From assembly GCA_949987565.1 (NCBI GenBank), contig OX465115.1, forward strand, positions 4,562,873 to 4,626,872: a stretch of DNA of 64,000 bases, in the 5' to 3' direction. Positions 24,301 through 30,300 of this stretch are shown here, one piece after another; the stretch's first letter is position 1; each line of letters begins with the position of its first letter. The DNA is from Luidia sarsii. Lineage: Eukaryota > Echinodermata > Asteroidea > Paxillosida > Luidiidae. The position numbers were made by a program, and so were the translations under genes. The notes beneath the pieces are model-generated. The model had not been told where the DNA came from. It did not search any database and was given only the letters and a program-made list of their open reading frames with translations.

Positions 24301-27300
24301 TATAGGTGATTGTGACAAGTTATAGGAAATTGTGACGGGTTATAGGTAAGGGTCGGACGTTTAAACGTTTAACCGTTTAAACGAAAAAATGAAAAAATCC
24401 GTTTAGAGATTTTTCTAAACGTTTAAACGAAACTTAGGGCCTGCTGTTGAACAAAGTATACGGTAATTAATCTGGGTCCTTTTTTTTCTGACGTTGCTCC
24501 GAAAGTGTCTTTCCGAAACACTTTAGCTCCGCCGGTCAAATCAGACGAACTCTCCATTTGATCAAGCCAATGTGGTGACCGCTGCGCGCACGGCAGAGGA
24601 GGCGGTTTTGTGTGTCTGTACTGTGTGTGCCGCAGGCCGCCTGCTCAACTACATGTACAGTACAGAATACAACACGGGTGCGCCGCTCATCACATGGTGA
24701 TTGTCCAATCACAACCTTTCATGGCACGAGAGTGATGCGTCCCTATCGCGGTGCTTTTCAATTTCATGCAGCCAAATCACACTCGAATAAAGAAAATAGA
24801 AATAAGATTAAGAAGGCAAACGGCAGGCAACAAACAATTATTGTTTATTCCTACGGCCGGGTGACGCGCTGTTGGGATTTGAAAAACACCACTTCATGCC
24901 CATGCTATTTGTTTGTATTTCTCTGAAATTGAAAAGTTTACCGCCTGCCCGCCTGCCCGCCTGCCCGCCTGCCAAATTCACGACGGCAATTGCCGTCATG
25001 CTCTCACCAATTGCCGCAGTGTCCTTATATTTGGAGGATTTTCACGGCAACGAATTGCCGTGCCCTTTTATAGCACATTGCTGCCATGCGGCCCTTTCGG
25101 CCGACGGGTTAGTTGGGCCTTGGAGGTAGGGGCAGATCTGACTGCCGGCCAGCGCTGGCGTTAGCACAGAGCGCAAGACCGCTGTGTGCAGCACACATGG
25201 AAGCTTCACCGTACCGTGCGCACTGCCAGCTAAACATTGCGCAGTTTCATGTCAACGAACTTTTCGTCTGTGGACATCGCTGGCTGTACCAAACAACGGG
25301 TACCAGCGGTAGTTGGGAGCGATTTACGTTGCACGATAGATAGATTGCGCAATAACACGTGGCTGGGTTGCGTGTGAAAGTAGAATCACAGAGCTGTAAA
25401 AAGCTTGACAGCATGGACTATTCCATTAGGCTTAGAGGGGTATGACTTTATACATTAATAAGCTCTGATAATTTCCTCGTTTAGGGTGGACCTAGCTGTT
25501 TACAAATCCATCTTTACAAAACATGTAGGCTATTGAGAATTCTTTTTTTTTTATTTCCCCGGAAAATCTATTTTCACATAATTATTTTTGTCGTCAGGAT
25601 GACTAGCACCCCTGCCATACTTGAATGGTACAGTCCATTTTCCGTGAGAAGGCATGTTGGCGGCTGACTAAAACCTATTTTGGACGTCATTTTTGAGGTG
25701 GAAAAACAACTTTTTGGGGCATTATGGTCCCACAGAAACGATATCATTTGTGGGAGACCTAAAACAACGCTTTGGTGCCCTCAGCGTCTATTTGTAAAGC
25801 ATTTTAAGGTACTAAACTAGTCGTGCATTAAAAAACTCGGTTGTTAAACAGAAACAGAGCTGACATGCGGTGGCCTTAGTTGTTTGTGTTGGCCAAACGT
25901 TTAAACGTTTAAACGGAAAAGTGAAATGCGGTTAAACGTTTAGCAAATTAAACGTAAAGTCCGACCCTTAGTTATAGGCGATTGTGGCGGGTTATAGGCT
26001 ATTGTGACGGGTTATAGGCAATTGTGACAAGTTATAGGTGATTGTGACGGGTTATAGGTGATTGTGACGGGTTATAGGCTATTGTGACGGGTTATAAGCA
26101 ATTGTGACAAGTTATACAATGTAGGTGATTGTGACAAGTTATAGGTGATTGTGACGGGTTATAGGCAATTGTGACGGGTTATAGGTGATTGTGACGGGTT
26201 GTAGGTGATTGTGACGGGTTATAGGTGATTGTGACGGGTTATTGGCAATTGTGACGGGTTATAGGTGATTGTGACAAGTTATAGGTGATTGTGACAGGTT
26301 ATAGGCTATTGTGACGGGTTATAGGTGATTGTGATGGGTTATAGGTGATTGTGACAGGTTATAGGTGATTGTGACGGGTTATAGGTGATTGTGACAAGTT
26401 ATAGGTTATTGTGACGGGTTATAGGCAATTGTGACGGGTTATAGGTGATTGTGACGGGTTGTAGGTGATTGTGACGGGTTATAGGTGATTGTGACAGGTT
26501 ATAGGTGATTGTGACGGGTTATAGGCTATTGTGACGGGTTATAGGTGATTGTGACGGGTTATAGGCTATTGTGACGGGTTATAGGTGATTGTGATGGGTT
26601 ATAGGTGATTGTGACAGGTTATAGGTGATTGTGACAGGTTAGGCAATTCCGTCTGCTATAGGTTAACCACTCACCCTCTGCCCCCTCCCATTGCAGGCAG
26701 GCAGTACGACAAGGACGGCAACTTCAGAGTGTGGTGGAGTCAGGAATCCATCGACAATTTCCTGGATAGGGCGCAGTGCATCATCGATCAGTACTCGGGC
26801 TTTGTCATGCCAGAGAACAACAGAAACGTGAGCACTCTCTGCTTGCTTCAAAATAAGCCTAAGAAAATCTCTACTTCGGTTCGTAGATTTGATAGGCCAG
26901 TCTTCTTTATTTCAGCAGGCAAAGCACTATACTCATTACTTTTAGTTGGGCAAACCCTCATTGAATTACATTCTCCTTGATGCAAACATCACATTATATC
27001 TACGAAGCAATGATTAGGTTATTGTTGAGTCGAATTGGGCGCCAGATAATGTTTAGAAATGACAATACATCCATGTATATATGTATTGGGTTAAGTGTGC
27101 CCCTATGAACTGTCAATTTATAATCACAAAAGTTAGAGGGCCTGACGTTTCGATCCTAGCAGGACCTTTCTCAAAGGCAAAGTCTTTGAGAAAGGTCCTG
27201 CTAGGATCGAAACGTCAGGCCCTCTAACATGAGCTTAATTTATTGCAGGTAATTTTTTTTCAACAGTTTTTGTGTTAACTTCAATTTATAATCACGATCA

Positions 27301-30300
27301 TTTTTTTTTTTTTTTTTTCAAGTTGAACGGTTATCAAACGCAGGGAGAAAATATTGCCGATAACGGAGGACTGAGGGAGGCCTTCAAGGTATGAAAATTT
27401 AAAAAAAAAATAAAAAAATTTCTATTTAAGAATTGTTTTTTATTAAAACAAATATATATTTATGTTCACATTTGAAAATTAAAAACAAAACCCTGATAAA
27501 AAGATGCTCCCATCAACCAAAAATCTAACAGTTTGTATTGTAATTTTTAAAAAAATTGACAAAGAAAACTTTGACTTGACTGGGACATGAACCCGAGACC
27601 TCTGGATTTTTGCATCAACTTTCTAACCAGCCGAGTTGTACAGCCCTTAGATGGTGGCCCTCCACCTAAACTTCTTGGTTTGCAAGATCTCCAGTTGATG
27701 TCAGAGGAGAGTGTATTTACATCTGAACAGCCGAACCGTGTAGTAAGGCAGGGGTACTCTCCCTTGGAAAAACATTTTTTTGAGCTGCAGTGGAGACACA
27801 AAGTCTAGACGATGACAAAAAAATCAAAGCAACTTCCAAAATGAAAAGGCTTATTTTTTAAATCACAGATTAGAACGTACATCAGTTGTGTAACTTTTGC
27901 GCTGTGCCCCTTTCATTCAGGCTTACGTGGATAACATTTCGAAGCAACCGCAACTCCCAGGAGTGGACTTCACTGAAAAGCAGATGTTCTTTCTCTCGAT
28001 GTCTCAGGTAAATATGCAGAAGCGCAATTGCAGACCACCCTCCGCAAAAAGAATAGCTCTGAAAATGCGCAGCAACCATGTCATTCACTGACAGAATTCA
28101 TTTGTTTATTCTTGAGGTGATATACAAAAAATGTTGCAAACTGCTCACTGACTAAAATTACCAAAATGCAAATCTCAAAATTGAGTGGGCCTGACGTTTT
28201 GATCCTAGCAGGACCTTTCTCAAAGGCAGAGTGACAAGGACAAAACAAATACATGTACACGAGGGAAGGGGGAAGAGAGTGAATAGGACATGGATGAGAA
28301 ATAAAGGACAAAGAGGAAAGCTGGTAGGGTGAGATCAAAGGGAAGGGCAAGGAGTGGGGAAGGGATTAGTGAGAGGAGGGGGAAAGATCAACGAGAGAAG
28401 TGTGGAGGAGTGAACACAAAAGAAGGATTATCAGAAAGCTGCATGGTGTTAGTCATTACCCTCCTGGATGTTGAGACAATGTGGTTGAATAGGCCGAAGA
28501 CGCTTCATCCACATTTTCTCACGGCTAAGACGGACAGCATTACTACAGTGACCAAGGGATTCTATGCCCAGTACACTCATGTTTATTCTTGAAATAATTA
28601 TGCAGAAATGTTGCACACTGCTTATTGACTAAAATGACCCAAAAGCAAATACCATATGCAAAAATTTGGAGGGTCTGACGTTTCGATCCTAGTACAACCT
28701 TTCGCAAAATGGGCAAACCCCACTCCTCTTTCTCACCCTTTCCCTTTGATGTTTCCCCCTTCCACTACTTAACCCTCTACCCTATGTTACGACCTCAAAC
28801 AATAAGGACGCAAGAAGACGTAAGGACAATGCTGACAAATGAATTTACGTTATAACAATAGGAATACAACTACTTTATTAATGAAATATACTTAAATTAC
28901 ATGGTAACAAAAGAAGGGTTTTACCATGGTTCAGCCAAAAAAAAAGAGGGCGAGCAGAAAGTGTGGCAACTTAAGCAAATAACGCGAAAGTGTCCGGATT
29001 GATGATGGCTCGGAGAGTTTGGTCTCACCCTACCAGCTATCCCCTATGTCCTCTGTCTGTCATCCATGTCCCTGTTACTACCCCCTTCCTATTTGGTTTT
29101 GTCCCAGTCATTCTGCCTTTGAGAAAGGTCCCGCTACGATCGAAACGTCAGAGCCTCCCAATTTGTTATATTCGCTTTTTGGTCATTTTAGTCAGTGAGC
29201 AGTTTGCAGCATTTTTCTACTTTACTGTAGATTATTCTTTTTTTATCAAAAATGGCTGGCCAGTCGCTTTGACCAGTCGCTCTTGATTATTGTGGATTTA
29301 TGTTTCAATGCTCGCAAGGCCACGACGAGTTCCACTGTATTTGATACGGATGGCAATAAAACATTGAAATCAATTCAATCCAATCAGAGGTGCATGCTTT
29401 CAGGAATCTAAAAGGTCCAAAAAGTTTAGGAGCTAGGGAGGAATCAGAGCTAGGGAGAGGTATTTCGATTTCTCTTAAAGGCCCTACACAACATTGGTAG
29501 AGGTCAAAAGATTGCCACAATTTGTGTTTTAAACCATTCAACATCCCCAAAAAGCAATCCCGCGAAGGTTTTTGCTCAAATGGTGATCTGAGAACTGAGA
29601 AAAAGGTAAAAAAGTCACAGTTTTTGCACCATTCTGTAGTGTAAGAAATAGTTTATGACTTGCGAGTAATAAACTATTTGTCGATGTTTGAGTGAAGATT
29701 TCTAGGGAAGTACAGCATATCCCAGACCGTAAGATTTCAACATGAGGATTCTATCATGACCATCTACAAACTGTGTGAATTAAAAGGAAATCTGTGGACA
29801 TCGAAGTTTTCTGATCTTCCCAATGTTGTATAAGGCCTTTATAAGAACCATGGCAGTACCGCAGGAAACATTCAGCAAGCGACGATGCTGCCTCACACCT
29901 AAAATGTCTCCATGGTGTCAGCTGGGGATATTTTGAAAACGGACGTGTTTTCCATTTTTTTTCAGATTTGGTGCAGTGTTTACAAACCAGAGGGGGTGGA
30001 CAATGCCATCGACAATGGGGTGCACAGCCCTGGCAGATACAGGTAAGCTCAAGAGTCTGGTAGAACATTTCTAACCGCTCATTGTTATTCCAATAGCAGA
30101 TACTACGGTATATCGTTTTTGTATTATTTTGTTCAGTTCATCTCCCTCATCGACCTATAGAAGATTGGAAAGTTTATCAAAACGTAGCACAATAGGTTCG
30201 TTCACGCTAGTATGAAAAATCTCGAACCACCTTTTGGTTATTGAATTGGGATTGAATTGGTTTTTTTTTTTCATGTGTGAGCAGTGAAATCTCACAAACA

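Noticed and set aside
24612..24926. Transposase inside the hAT-like element
   Set aside because: The open frames (24612-24926, 24872-25343) lack hAT dimerisation or RNase-H-like motifs, and the second copy does not keep them open.
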